This document shows, in pieces, positions 48,502-56,485 of a stretch of 60,235 bases of DNA. Source of the DNA: a virus. Below the pieces are notes generated by a model. That model was given only the letters and a program-made list of their open reading frames with translations. It had not been told where the DNA came from and searched no databases. The position numbers were made by a program, and so were the translations under genes. The stretch lies in IMG/VR virus record IMGVR_UViG_3300045007_000064, positions 1 to 60,235 of that record. One strand, 5' to 3'. Position 1 is the stretch's first letter, and every line of letters begins with the position of its first letter.

Positions 48502-49238
48502 TCCCAATCCTTCCCCTGGAATCCAGCCTGGATCGCAGAGCGGGCAGGCTCGGAGAACTCTGCCACGCGCTTGCGGATGGTCGCCTTGATCTGAGCGTGC
48601 TGCTCGGGCCACTTCTTGGTGGTCGGAGGATCGTGCAACTCGTCACCGATACGCACGCCGAGGAGGTCGTCGGTGATGTACCACTCGGTGAGGATTTCAC
48701 CGGAAGCACGCAGCTTCTCGACGTAGTGCTTGAATCCCTCCACGACATGGATGTTGCCGACGAAAACCCACGGGTCACCCTCGATGTCATCGAAGCCCTC
48801 GCCCTTGTGCTCCATGCCTCCCGAGATGGGGAACTGGAAGATCGGCGCGAACTCGTTCGACTTGCCGCTGAACGGACGCCAGTTGAAGAAGATGTACGCC
48901 TCGTTCAGGTTACCCCGGTAGTCGTTGATCTTCAGCAGGATGCCGTCAGACCAGAGCATGATCGTGTGCTGGGGATCGCCGTAATTGCTGGGACCGTGGT
49001 GGACCCAGACGGGGGTGAACCCGGCATCACGGGCGATATCTACCGCCTCCGTGAACGGGATGTTACGGTAGAAGTCACCCCGCAGCATCAGCTCGTCCTT
49101 CTTGCGCTGTGCGCTCTCCTGGAGGAGTAGGAAGCCGAGACCCTGGGTGCCGGGGTCTTCCTTGTAGCTCTTGCCGGTGACCTTCTCCGCCTCCAGAAGG
49201 GGGTCGAAGTGGAGGATGCTGTCGAAGTCTTCGCTCAT
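48498..49238 (-). CDS. Hypothetical protein
   Basis: 246 residues (MSEDFDSILHFDPLLEAEKV). Alpha/beta with WVHHGPSNYGDPQHTIMLWS and a Trp-rich core; no family recognised. Leaderless first gene of the NadR transcript, so perhaps linked to it. Confidence 0.7.
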   Translation of the reverse strand: MSEDFDSILHFDPLLEAEKVTGKSYKEDPGTQGLGFLLLQESAQRKKDELMLRGDFYRNIPFTEAVDIARDAGFTPVWVHHGPSNYGDPQHTIMLWSDGILLKINDYRGNLNEAYIFFNWRPFSGKSNEFAPIFQFPISGGMEHKGEGFDDIEGDPWVFVGNIHVVEGFKHYVEKLRASGEILTEWYITDDLLGVRIGDELHDPPTTKKWPEQHAQIKATIRKRVAEFSEPARSAIQAGFQGKDWE

Positions 49239-49244
49239 GGTTAC

Positions 49245-49273
49245 AGCTTACTGTACTTTCTCGGATACGTCAA
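49245..49273 (-). promoter_or_regulatory. Leaderless-type promoter
   Basis: TTGACG, 17 bp, TAAGCT, then 6 bases to ATG 49238. Confidence 0.75.
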
Positions 49274-49442
49274 GTCTCCGCCAGTTGTCCAGCGGCTCTG
49301 CATCGGTGATGAACGGCTTCTCGCAGGAGTGCATCACGAGACGCGCATCCGGGGAGAAGTCGAACTGGACACTCCCAGCGGGAGCCTCGTCTACAACTGC
49401 GAGACGAGCGCTCCCGGTGAGAGTCTTAGGTCCGTCAGACAC
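49248..49442 (-). CDS. Hypothetical beta protein
   Basis: 64 residues from GTG 49442, overlapping the PnuC stop (MSDGPKTLTGSARLAVVDEA). Beta-rich, one Cys. Unknown. Confidence 0.6.
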   Translation of the reverse strand: MSDGPKTLTGSARLAVVDEAPAGSVQFDFSPDARLVMHSCEKPFITDAEPLDNWRRLDVSEKVQ

Positions 49443-50280
49443 CCTTGACCACACGGCCTTCAGAGGGCGGGAGGGTGTCGTAGAGAGCCTTGGTGGCCTC
49501 CACGTCAGCCTCAGCGTAGGCGACCAGCTTGGGATCGAACTGCACGTTGTTGACGGCGACCACCGGGGATTCATCCAGGATGTCCGTACCGGCTTCCTTC
49601 ATCGACTGACGCCACAGGATGTAGCCCGGGATGTTGGCGAAGAAGAAAATGAGCTGCTGGACGGCGGCGAAGGGGGCACCAGCGGTGAAGTAGAGCGTCA
49701 CGCCGACGATGTTGACCGCACCCCAGACGAACCAGGCGAAGAGCACCTTGTTGTCGAGGAGGAACTGAGCGGCGATTGTCAGGACCAGAATGGCAGCGTC
49801 CCAGAAGGCGAACTGTCCACCGAAAGCGGTCGAGATGAAGTACGCACCCGCGTAGGTAGCGGCGGTCGCGAGGATATAGGCAGGAATCCACTTGGCCTGG
49901 AGCTTGTGAACCGGGCGGCTCTTGGCGTCCGGACCCCAGCGGAAGAAGCCGTAGACGAGCTGACCCACCAGGTACGCCGACAGGATCGCGGAAGCGAGCA
50001 GTCCGTACTGGAAGTACGCGATGGCGAACGCGGCGGATGCGGCGAAGCCGAGGGCGTAGGTGAATCGGCGCTGCTTGATGGACAGATAGGTCGCACCGTA
50101 GTTGATGGTCGCACCCGCGACCTCAAACCAGTTCGGTGCGCCGGTCAGCCAGCCCATGCCGTAGGCGAGGGCGAAGGTCAGACCGGAGAGAACGACTGCG
50201 ATCACCGCAGCGATGAAGAAGTCGTTCTTCAGGAAGCGCACCAGACCTGAGGTCGGTGCGGGGAGATAGGGCGTGCTCAC
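49435..50280 (-). CDS. pnuC: PnuC-type nicotinamide riboside transporter
   Basis: 281 residues (MSTPYLPAPTSGLVRFLKND). About seven membrane spans; WFEVAGATINYGATYLSIKQ and LDNKVLFAWFVWGAVNIVGV fit the conserved PnuC helices with the W-x-x-N-x(2)-Y/W ligand region. A C-terminal tail of about 55 residues (ILDESPVVAVNNVQFDPKLV) is an extension beyond typical PnuC. It would import nicotinamide riboside by facilitated diffusion, trapped by the NadR kinase. GTG start coupled to the small upstream gene. Confidence 0.85.
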   Translation of the reverse strand: MSTPYLPAPTSGLVRFLKNDFFIAAVIAVVLSGLTFALAYGMGWLTGAPNWFEVAGATINYGATYLSIKQRRFTYALGFAASAAFAIAYFQYGLLASAILSAYLVGQLVYGFFRWGPDAKSRPVHKLQAKWIPAYILATAATYAGAYFISTAFGGQFAFWDAAILVLTIAAQFLLDNKVLFAWFVWGAVNIVGVTLYFTAGAPFAAVQQLIFFFANIPGYILWRQSMKEAGTDILDESPVVAVNNVQFDPKLVAYAEADVEATKALYDTLPPSEGRVVKGV

Positions 50281-50429
50281 TGGAAGGTTCCTTTCAGGAC
50301 GGCAGAAAAGTACTCATGAAGAGCCTCGTACTGCGCTTCACCGATGTACAGATTGTCCACGGTGATCGCCAGCGTCCCGGGTGTCTCCCGCACGGCTAGA
50401 CCGTTGGAGGCTACGAATTCTTTGCTCAT
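50277..50429 (-). CDS. 50-residue hypothetical protein
   Basis: ATG 50429 (MSKEFVASNGLAVRETPGTL), first gene of the PnuC transcript; TACGTT then GGAGGC and the ATG. Short alpha/beta. Stop overlaps the PnuC GTG. Confidence 0.65.
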   Translation of the reverse strand: MSKEFVASNGLAVRETPGTLAITVDNLYIGEAQYEALHEYFSAVLKGTFQ

Positions 50430-50435
50430 GCCTCC

Positions 50436-50464
50436 AACGTAGCAGCTATCTTAGCTGCCGTCAA
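50436..50464 (-). promoter_or_regulatory. Promoter of PnuC transcript
   Basis: TTGACG, 17 bp, TACGTT, then GGAGGC and ATG 50429. Confidence 0.7.
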
Positions 50465-50633
50465 GCCTCGGACCCAAGGTTCCACAGAAGACGCAGACGG
50501 CACGATCCGCACCCACCGCCACCTGGAATCGGTGGAGGGAGCGCGGACCGTTCGGTACGCCCTTATCGCACGGAAGCTGAGTAAAGTTGGCGCTGTTACT
50601 CAGATGTGTGTTGACCATACTAACGTCGGACAT
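50451..50633 (-). CDS. Hypothetical zinc-knuckle-like protein
   Basis: 60 residues (MSDVSMVNTHLSNSANFTQL). CDKG near 22 and CVFCGTLG near 47-52 give two Cys pairs or a pair plus single Cys. ATG 50618 is an alternative start. Overlaps its neighbour. Confidence 0.6.
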   Translation of the reverse strand: MSDVSMVNTHLSNSANFTQLPCDKGVPNGPRSLHRFQVAVGADRAVCVFCGTLGPRLDGS

Positions 50634-50808
50634 GCTGCCCCCAGATTTGAAGAGACTTCAGGGTAATGGACTTCTCGGTAGACTCATCGAGGTAATACGG
50701 CCCTGTTCCGTAGAGAACTACCTCAAAGTCGTCGGGAATACCTGATCCCCGAAGGATTCGAGCGGTAAGATGTCCTTCGTCTACCCAGCGCAGGGCGCGG
50801 TCAGTCAT
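50620..50808 (-). CDS. Hypothetical protein
   Basis: 62 residues from ATG 50808 (MTDRALRWVDEGHLTARILR), overlapping the upstream stop. Alpha/beta. Unknown. Confidence 0.65.
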   Translation of the reverse strand: MTDRALRWVDEGHLTARILRGSGIPDDFEVVLYGTGPYYLDESTEKSITLKSLQIWGQHVRR

Positions 50809-50989
50809 CGTCCCGCACCCGTACAACGCCGCCGACGAACCAGTTATCCTGCTCGGCCTCGTAGCCGTGCGGGAGGCTGATCTGTGCCGGGTAGTGGCGG
50901 TCGATGGCCTTCTCCGAGGCCTCGTCCGCGTCGTCTGCCTCTACGAAGACGCTACGGTAAAGCGGGGTCTCGAATACAACTTCAAACAT
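50801..50989 (-). CDS. Hypothetical protein
   Basis: 62 residues from ATG 50989 (MFEVVFETPLYRSVFVEADD). Beta-alpha-beta, like the small phage proteins whose helix reads DADEASEKAIDRHY. Overlaps both neighbours. Confidence 0.65.
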   Translation of the reverse strand: MFEVVFETPLYRSVFVEADDADEASEKAIDRHYPAQISLPHGYEAEQDNWFVGGVVRVRDDD

Positions 50990-51119
50990 TGCCACGGTTC
51001 TTGGCTTCCTCTCGGGCCTTAAGAAGCTTCGCGTCCCAGTACAGCCAGTACGAGGGGACCGTGTACAGCATGAAGAAATCACGCATTCCACGGAAGAAGA
51101 TTCTCTTAATTCGGTTCAT
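50982..51119 (-). CDS. 45-residue basic amphipathic protein
   Basis: ATG 51119 (MNRIKRIFFRGMRDFFMLYT), fixed by TACAGT seven bases upstream although the frame is open further. Aromatic, basic, likely membrane-associated. First gene of a small-gene transcript. Confidence 0.6.
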   Translation of the reverse strand: MNRIKRIFFRGMRDFFMLYTVPSYWLYWDAKLLKAREEAKNRGNV

Positions 51120-51126
51120 AGAAACA

Positions 51127-51155
51127 ACTGTAGCTGATGGATCGGAGCCTGTCAA
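51127..51155 (-). promoter_or_regulatory. Leaderless-type promoter
   Basis: TTGACA, 17 bp, TACAGT, then 7 bases to ATG 51119. Confidence 0.7.
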
Positions 51156-51160
51156 CATAC

Positions 51161-52432
51161 TCACTCCCATCCAGAATCAACGTTCGCCTTAGGCCAGACG
51201 GACCGAATACGGTTCTTCACGGCGTCCGACAGCTCTCGGTCAACAGACGCATTGTGCTTACCGAGAAGCTGACGAACGGACCCATCCGGGGCCAGTTCGA
51301 TATTCGACACCATGTCTTCGCCCTTCATCACGGCAAAGAGAAGAGTCGATCCGTCAGCGGCTTGGTGTCCGTAACCGCTGATGCAGTTATGCATACGATT
51401 ACTCCAGTCGAAAAGCTCCTTCGTGCTCTTCGGGGCGATGATGGAGAACCCGTTATCCTCACCAAGAAACTTCTCAGCCTGCTCCTTGAGCACGATTTCT
51501 CGGTCTGCCGTCTCGATTCTTCTGAAGATACGAGGGGCAACCGTGTCGTGTAGGTCGCGCAGGTCACGGAAACCGACATCTTGCAGCGTTTCCATGTTCC
51601 GGAAACTGTCCCGGAACAACATGGTGAATTCCTCGTCTGGATTTCTGGTTAGTCTCCGGAGCTGAGTCTCGGTGCCTGTACGGAGGAATCTCCGTAGCTC
51701 TCGCAAGCCATCTCTTGTCCTGAAGAGAGAGTCTATGTCTCGTACGGTATCGATCTGAGCCTCAAGAATGCTCACGATCCAGTCCGTAGGAACGATGCCC
51801 TGGAACGTCATGACGATCTGGAGTGCCAACGTCCGCTTCGCGTGAGCACTGCCGTATCGGGAGGGCTGCATACCTGCCAGCGCGCGAGGCACCCCCTTCT
51901 GGAAGTGCTTACCCAAAATCTGCCGAGACAAACCCGTCACCGTCTCGTTTCGGAGAAGGTTAGGGACGCCAGGGGACATCGGGTCGAAGTCGGGAAGTAG
52001 AGGGAACTCCTTCTCGACAAGTGCTTTCATGGACTCGAACCCGAGATGCTTGGCCCCCACGTCCATCAGCTCGACCTCGCGCCGGTAGTACCGAGCGTCG
52101 TCTTGAATCGCGTCGAGGAACAGAGGCAACCTGTTCCGAACTGGCCCCATCTTTGATCTACCAGAACGGCGACCTCTGATGTCCCGAGGCACAATTCGTT
52201 CCTTGGAGTAGACCGCGAGCTTTCCCGTCTTCATCGAGTAAAACTCTACCCTGGTTTCCTGGAATCGGCTCCACGTCTTCCCGTTGTCCTCTCGGACTCC
52301 AGAACTGCGGTCGGAGTGGGCGACCATAAACCCAGAGGGAGTAGTGAAGACAGAACTCCATTTTTCCGGCATATACATCCCTGAGGCGGAAGTGATGCTG
52401 TCAGAGTCCTTCCGGTAGAGCAACATGGTCAT
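51161..52432 (-). CDS. PcfJ-like protein
   Basis: 423 residues (MTMLLYRKDSDSITSASGMY). The C-terminal third has the PcfJ pattern: LFDWSNRMHNCISGYGHQAA (NCISGY as the conserved C-x-x-x-Y), then LLFAVMKGEDMVSNIELAPD and VRQLLGKHNASVD. PcfJ-like proteins are found on conjugative plasmids and phages and their biochemical role is unknown. The N-terminal two thirds are helical and basic. Coupled by ATGA to the upstream gene, in the same transcript as NAMPT. Confidence 0.7.
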   Translation of the reverse strand: MTMLLYRKDSDSITSASGMYMPEKWSSVFTTPSGFMVAHSDRSSGVREDNGKTWSRFQETRVEFYSMKTGKLAVYSKERIVPRDIRGRRSGRSKMGPVRNRLPLFLDAIQDDARYYRREVELMDVGAKHLGFESMKALVEKEFPLLPDFDPMSPGVPNLLRNETVTGLSRQILGKHFQKGVPRALAGMQPSRYGSAHAKRTLALQIVMTFQGIVPTDWIVSILEAQIDTVRDIDSLFRTRDGLRELRRFLRTGTETQLRRLTRNPDEEFTMLFRDSFRNMETLQDVGFRDLRDLHDTVAPRIFRRIETADREIVLKEQAEKFLGEDNGFSIIAPKSTKELFDWSNRMHNCISGYGHQAADGSTLLFAVMKGEDMVSNIELAPDGSVRQLLGKHNASVDRELSDAVKNRIRSVWPKANVDSGWE

Positions 52433-52794
52433 GCGTAGCGCTCGATCCCGTAGTTGGCACCCTTCTTCACGGCAATCCAGGTCGCGGTAACGACACCCTT
52501 GATGAGGTCGCTCTGGCTGATCATCTCCACGAGCGTCTGTCCGAAGAAGGGGTAGTAGGTCCCGGTGTTGACATCCTGGAACCAGAACCGCGCAGCGGAA
52601 CGTCCGCGCTCCAGGGACATGATCTTCAGAGTCGCCTCGAAGGGTTCATTGTCCCGGTAAGTAACGCCAGAGGCGGGGTGCTCCGGTTCTCCGAAGGTGT
52701 ACTCCAGAAGAGCCGGGAACTCTTCGATCTTGTTGCCCACCCACATACGCTTCGTGCCGTAAGGGACTTCCTTGAGGCTATTCTTCTTGGGCAT
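52429..52794 (-). CDS. Hypothetical protein
   Basis: 121 residues (MPKKNSLKEVPYGTKRMWVG). Alpha/beta, basic start. Overlaps both neighbours. Not recognised. Confidence 0.7.
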   Translation of the reverse strand: MPKKNSLKEVPYGTKRMWVGNKIEEFPALLEYTFGEPEHPASGVTYRDNEPFEATLKIMSLERGRSAARFWFQDVNTGTYYPFFGQTLVEMISQSDLIKGVVTATWIAVKKGANYGIERYA

Positions 52795-52969
52795 TTTCTT
52801 CTCCAGGATGTAGGATGGACATATCAGAATGGTCTTGAATCAAGGGCTTCCCGTCCAGTCCAAGGAGCCGGGGACGGGAAGGGGCCTGGGACCCGAAGTG
52901 GAAAATCTCTTTCCCTGGTGTGTAATACACCGCTCCGGACCCCAGGCCACTTCTCGGGTCTCTGGTCAT
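52778..52969 (-). CDS. Hypothetical small protein after NAMPT
   Basis: 63 residues (MTRDPRSGLGSGAVYYTPGK), ATG overlapping the NAMPT stop (TGATG). Gly/Pro-rich, acidic tail. Tightly coupled, so it may be made with NAMPT. Confidence 0.65.
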   Translation of the reverse strand: MTRDPRSGLGSGAVYYTPGKEIFHFGSQAPSRPRLLGLDGKPLIQDHSDMSILHPGEENAQEE

Positions 52970-54519
52970 CAGACGATGTGACCCAGGTTCGCTCGGACCT
53001 CAGCGAAGGTCTGCGTCTTGACGAACTTGCCGTCCTCCCAGACCGTGCGGAGCTGGTCGAACTCGGTGCCCTCGGTCTCGGCTCCGGTGTGCTTCGTCGT
53101 GCTGTCCACGAGGAAGTAGCCGACGCTTCCGTCTTCCTTCTCGTAACCGGCGACCGCAATGCGACCGCGAGCCGACTTCTTGGTACCGTTGTCCGTGGCG
53201 GGGTCCTTGTAGATGTCGATGCCCTTTCCGTTGACCTGAATCCAGGTCGCCTTCATGGCACTCATGAACGTGTCACGGGTCTGGTACTGGTAGGTGAACG
53301 AGCCGACACCGAACACCACGTTGGTGCTGGCGAAGCCCTTGGCCTCCAGACGCTCCATGATCGCCTTGGCGCGGTCGTAGGTGATCGAGTCACCGTAGAT
53401 GACGCCGATGTGCGAGTCCAGAACCTTGTAGCCCTGCTCGGTGACGGTGCCGCCGAAGGTGTCCCACAGCAGCTCCACGACGCCCTTCTTGGAGGCAGAG
53501 CGCCCCGGGGAGGCCATAAGGGACTCTGTGTTGTCACGGTACTGGGAGTGGAATTCCTGGGTCCCCGTCAGGATGTCCACGGGGTCGCCCGAGTCAGGGC
53601 GGATGACGAGCTTGCCGTCACGCGCCATGATCTGATCCTTCAGCTCCGGCAGGACGTTTGTGAGGACGTTCCACAGGTCGTAGCTGTCGGAAACCGCCGA
53701 GAGAATTCCCTTGGGGTTGACGGCGAGCATGCGGCGGAAGTAGCCCAGCTCATCCTCGGGACCGAACGCGGTCGCGACCGAGTGCTCCGTGGCGGGGACC
53801 GATCCGATGACCAGGCCGTCAGCAGGACCGTAGTAGTCCTGCGCGGTCGGGAGAACGTTCAGGTTGTCCGAGCCGGTGAAGCTGAGCGCGTGACCCAGGC
53901 CCGACAGCGCGGCGGCGTGAACGCCAGCCATGCCACGGAAGCTGAAGTCGTGACCCTGCCACTCGACGCCCGCCGTGGAGCCGGTCGTCTTGACCGCGTG
54001 CTCGTCCAGGAGCTTGCGGAAGCGGTCAGCGATGGTGGCGCTCGTTGCGGCCTGCCAGACCTCAGCCGACATCGGGGTCTCGATGTAGTTCGTCAGCCAG
54101 TAGAAGTCCGGGTGGGTGTTCTCGACCGTGAACTTGGGAACACGGAGCGGAACCTTGACGCCCTCGGGGAGCGAGCGGAAGCGGAGCGGCAGGTATCCGA
54201 GACGGTGGAGCGCACGGATGTGCTCGACGCCGACACCCACGGCGATGTCCGGGGTCAGGATGGAGTCGAGGAAGTTCGCGTACTGCTCTGCGACCTCATC
54301 CTCGGTCGCCGCGAAGAACGGCTCCCACTTCTCGGTGATCCACGAGTGGAGGAACGCCTGAAGACCGAAGTGAACGGTCTCCTCCACGCCCTCGATGCGC
54401 GAGCCACGGTCGGTGAAGTTGGAGAGGACGTACTCGGTGCCCTCGGGATACATGTGGATGTGTCCCAGCTTGTAGGCATCGGTCTCGGTGAGAGGACGGA
54501 TTGCGTCGAAGTTGCTCAT
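52969..54519 (-). CDS. nadV: Nicotinamide phosphoribosyltransferase (NAMPT/NadV family)
   Basis: 516 residues (MSNFDAIRPLTETDAYKLGH). Clear NAMPT motifs in order: HDFSFRGM at 190-197, GSDN at 216-219 with Asp218 equivalent to the nicotinamide-selecting Asp, SVPATEHS at 240-247 with catalytic His246, VSDSYD at 276-281, IRPDSGDP at 306-313 with the phosphate-binding Arg307, GDSIT near 376-380, FGVGS near 403-407 and IYKDPATDNGTKKSARGRI at 436-454. It makes NMN from nicotinamide and PRPP; in NARP1 phage systems a relative makes NAD+ from ADP-ribose pyrophosphate. Sequence alone does not say which. Own promoter, AAAGGCTCCC leader. Confidence 0.9.
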   Translation of the reverse strand: MSNFDAIRPLTETDAYKLGHIHMYPEGTEYVLSNFTDRGSRIEGVEETVHFGLQAFLHSWITEKWEPFFAATEDEVAEQYANFLDSILTPDIAVGVGVEHIRALHRLGYLPLRFRSLPEGVKVPLRVPKFTVENTHPDFYWLTNYIETPMSAEVWQAATSATIADRFRKLLDEHAVKTTGSTAGVEWQGHDFSFRGMAGVHAAALSGLGHALSFTGSDNLNVLPTAQDYYGPADGLVIGSVPATEHSVATAFGPEDELGYFRRMLAVNPKGILSAVSDSYDLWNVLTNVLPELKDQIMARDGKLVIRPDSGDPVDILTGTQEFHSQYRDNTESLMASPGRSASKKGVVELLWDTFGGTVTEQGYKVLDSHIGVIYGDSITYDRAKAIMERLEAKGFASTNVVFGVGSFTYQYQTRDTFMSAMKATWIQVNGKGIDIYKDPATDNGTKKSARGRIAVAGYEKEDGSVGYFLVDSTTKHTGAETEGTEFDQLRTVWEDGKFVKTQTFAEVRANLGHIV

Positions 54520-54546
54520 GGGAGCCTTTCTGTCGTTGATAGTTTC

Positions 54547-54576
54547 AGACTACACCCTCGAAGGGAAGCTTGTCAA
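54547..54576 (-). promoter_or_regulatory. Promoter of NAMPT transcript
   Basis: TTGACA, 18 bp, TAGTCT on the minus strand, with a leader of about 25 bases and a Shine-Dalgarno. Confidence 0.75.
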
Positions 54577-54764
54577 GCCCCGGGAAGACCCATTACCTCG
54601 TCAACGTCGATGCACCCGGCATCGATGAGACGTTCCGCCATGACGACATGCTCAGGTTCGACAGGGTGGTGAATACCCTCCCCGTCCCCGATGAGCACCC
54701 GGGCTACCCGGGTCCGTAGTTGGCGGTAGCCGCTCTGAGTCAGTTCAGACGCTTTGGTTCCCAT
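54573..54764 (-). CDS. Hypothetical protein
   Basis: 63 residues (MGTKASELTQSGYRQLRTRV), ATG after AAGGAACAAC. Helical; lies between the Prs-like and NAMPT genes. Unknown. Confidence 0.65.
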   Translation of the reverse strand: MGTKASELTQSGYRQLRTRVARVLIGDGEGIHHPVEPEHVVMAERLIDAGCIDVDEVMGLPGA

Positions 54765-54773
54765 TGTTGTTCC

Positions 54774-54974
54774 TTAATTCCAGATTTCCCACGGCCAGAG
54801 GATTCCGTCCGGGGTCCAACACAGTTCCGACTTACCGCCGAACATGAATCCGCCGCGCTCCGCACACTCATTCAGGTACGGGATGCCCCAGAATACCCAG
54901 ACGAGAACCGCGGTTACGAGGAGAAGTCCCAAGATGACCTTATACCGGTGCTTGCTCCAGAACGAGTCCTTCAT
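54774..54974 (-). CDS. Single-span membrane protein
   Basis: 66 residues (MKDSFWSKHRYKVILGLLLV). Span 12-31, then a likely external tail with two Cys (NECAERGG, SELCWTP). Coupled by ATGA to the Prs-like gene. Confidence 0.7.
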   Translation of the reverse strand: MKDSFWSKHRYKVILGLLLVTAVLVWVFWGIPYLNECAERGGFMFGGKSELCWTPDGILWPWEIWN

Positions 54975-55870
54975 GGCAGGATTTCCTGGTCGAGATACGG
55001 CACGATCTTGTGGACCTTCAGGCGGGTGCCGACAGGCCAGTCAATGCTGGTGCCCTGGACAACCGAATCCTCCATGAAGTACGAGTCGGTCGTGTGGATC
55101 GTACCGAAGTGCTCCAGAAGAGCATCGATACCCTTCGAGAAAATGCCGTGCGTGACCCAGAGGTCCACGCGGTCCTTCGGGAGACCGGTCGCCTCAGCGA
55201 GGCCGATGAACGTACCGCCGCCGTCACAGATGTCATCCACGACCAGCAGCTTGCCCTCGTCGGGAAGCGCATCGACCATGTGGAATCCGGACAGCTTGCC
55301 GGTCTTCTCGTCTCGGGTCTTGCCCGCCTGGTAGACGGGCACCCCCATGAGGCGCGCGGCGCGGTTGGCTCGGTCGTGTGCGCCCTTGTCCGGAGCGATG
55401 ACACCCACGTAGGTGCTCGGGCGGGTGTCGTGGTAGCCGTCCTGAATCTGGCTCTTGATAAGCCGCTCCACCGGGTAGACGGTGAGGTTGCGCAGGGCAT
55501 CCTCGAAGTAGCCGAGAGCCGCCTCGGAGTGCGGATCGAGGGTGATGGTCTGGTCGGGATTGACCAGCTCACCCAGGAACTCGGAGTAGACGCGAGCGCC
55601 GATGACATCGCCTCGGTCCTGGCGAGCACCAGGAAGGTACGGGAGGATCAGCACGGTCTCCTCGCCGCGAGCGGCGCACAGCTCCGCCCACATGGCGAGC
55701 ATGAAGAGCTGATCGTGCGAGTGTCCCTGGACGATGGCGATCTGGTGGGAGAAGATACCACGAGGGGCCTCGGTCTCCTGGATGTGAACGGCCCCGTCCG
55801 GGAACACGATGGGCTTGAACGGTGCATCGACCATGAAGCCGTTGACGGTCTTGGCGCGGAAGGTGATCAC
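54971..55870 (-). CDS. prs: Phosphoribosyl-pyrophosphate synthetase family protein
   Basis: 299 residues (MITFRAKTVNGFMVDAPFKP), GTG start coupled to the upstream gene. Prs features: LPYLPGARQDR at 76-86, a flexible-loop region, PDKGAHDRAN at 160-169 and the PRPP-binding loop VVDDICDGGGTF at 210-221. It should make PRPP from ribose 5-phosphate and ATP, or in the NARP1 type (Adps) ADP-ribose pyrophosphate from ADP-ribose. N-terminus is shorter than in host Prs. Next to NAMPT, supplying its co-substrate. Confidence 0.8.
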   Translation of the reverse strand: MITFRAKTVNGFMVDAPFKPIVFPDGAVHIQETEAPRGIFSHQIAIVQGHSHDQLFMLAMWAELCAARGEETVLILPYLPGARQDRGDVIGARVYSEFLGELVNPDQTITLDPHSEAALGYFEDALRNLTVYPVERLIKSQIQDGYHDTRPSTYVGVIAPDKGAHDRANRAARLMGVPVYQAGKTRDEKTGKLSGFHMVDALPDEGKLLVVDDICDGGGTFIGLAEATGLPKDRVDLWVTHGIFSKGIDALLEHFGTIHTTDSYFMEDSVVQGTSIDWPVGTRLKVHKIVPYLDQEILP

Positions 55871-56124
55871 GGGGTCTCGTCTTCCTTTGTGGTAGGCGTG
55901 ACGCTGACGATGTTGTTGGTGAGGTTCACGATCAGCTCATTGGTCTGACGGGTGGCGAAGAAGATCAGAACGAAGACGTAGAGGAGTCCCGAATACGCGA
56001 GAATGGAACCGATGGACGAGAACAGCGGAATACCAAAGGCCCCGATGATAATCGCGACAATGGCGGCGAGCGCGATACCCAGAAGAATGTACCGGTCGGT
56101 GTTGGTGATTGCTGGCTTGATCAT
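55867..56124 (-). CDS. Two-span membrane protein
   Basis: 85 residues (MIKPAITNTDRYILLGIALA). Spans about 11-32 and 38-60, then a polar tail. Leaderless first gene of the Prs transcript. Unknown role. Confidence 0.7.
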   Translation of the reverse strand: MIKPAITNTDRYILLGIALAAIVAIIIGAFGIPLFSSIGSILAYSGLLYVFVLIFFATRQTNELIVNLTNNIVSVTPTTKEDETP

Positions 56125-56130
56125 GGTTCT

Positions 56131-56159
56131 AGCTTACTCGTCTTCCTCGTCGGTGTCAA
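56131..56159 (-). promoter_or_regulatory. Leaderless-type promoter of Prs transcript
   Basis: TTGACA, 17 bp, TAAGCT, then 6 bases to ATG 56124. Confidence 0.8.
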
Positions 56160-56469
56160 GGCTCTTATGAAGTTCTTCCAGGTCGCGACGGTCGAACTCG
56201 GCATCGAGTCGATCCAGCAGGAGCCGGAGACCGGCAACATCGTCCCGGTCGAAGATGTGGATGCGGTCGAGACCCGCCTTCTCCAGGGTCCAGGCGGTGT
56301 TGATACGCGCCTCGTGACCGATGATCGCCTCCCCGAGGTTGTCTACCTGGGAGAACTGCGGTGCGGTCGGCTTCGTGGCGTACCAGACATCGACAAAGCG
56401 TGGCCGGTTCCCCTCCTCGTCAGGTGTGCCGAAGTACTCGTAGCTCACGTCGATGTAATTGTCTGTCAT
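56134..56469 (-). CDS. Hypothetical acidic protein
   Basis: 111 residues from ATG 56469 (MTDNYIDVSYEYFGTPDEEG), preceded by GAGGGCGAGC. Beta start, helical acidic end. Cotranscribed with the lipoprotein. Confidence 0.7.
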   Translation of the reverse strand: MTDNYIDVSYEYFGTPDEEGNRPRFVDVWYATKPTAPQFSQVDNLGEAIIGHEARINTAWTLEKAGLDRIHIFDRDDVAGLRLLLDRLDAEFDRRDLEELHKSLDTDEEDE

Positions 56470-56485
56470 AGTGCTCGCCCTCGTG

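Noticed and set aside
52678-54672. A 664-codon rightward open frame opposite NAMPT
   Set aside because: It is antisense to a gene with intact active-site motifs. High GC and codon bias create long open antisense frames; no promoter or ribosome site supports it.
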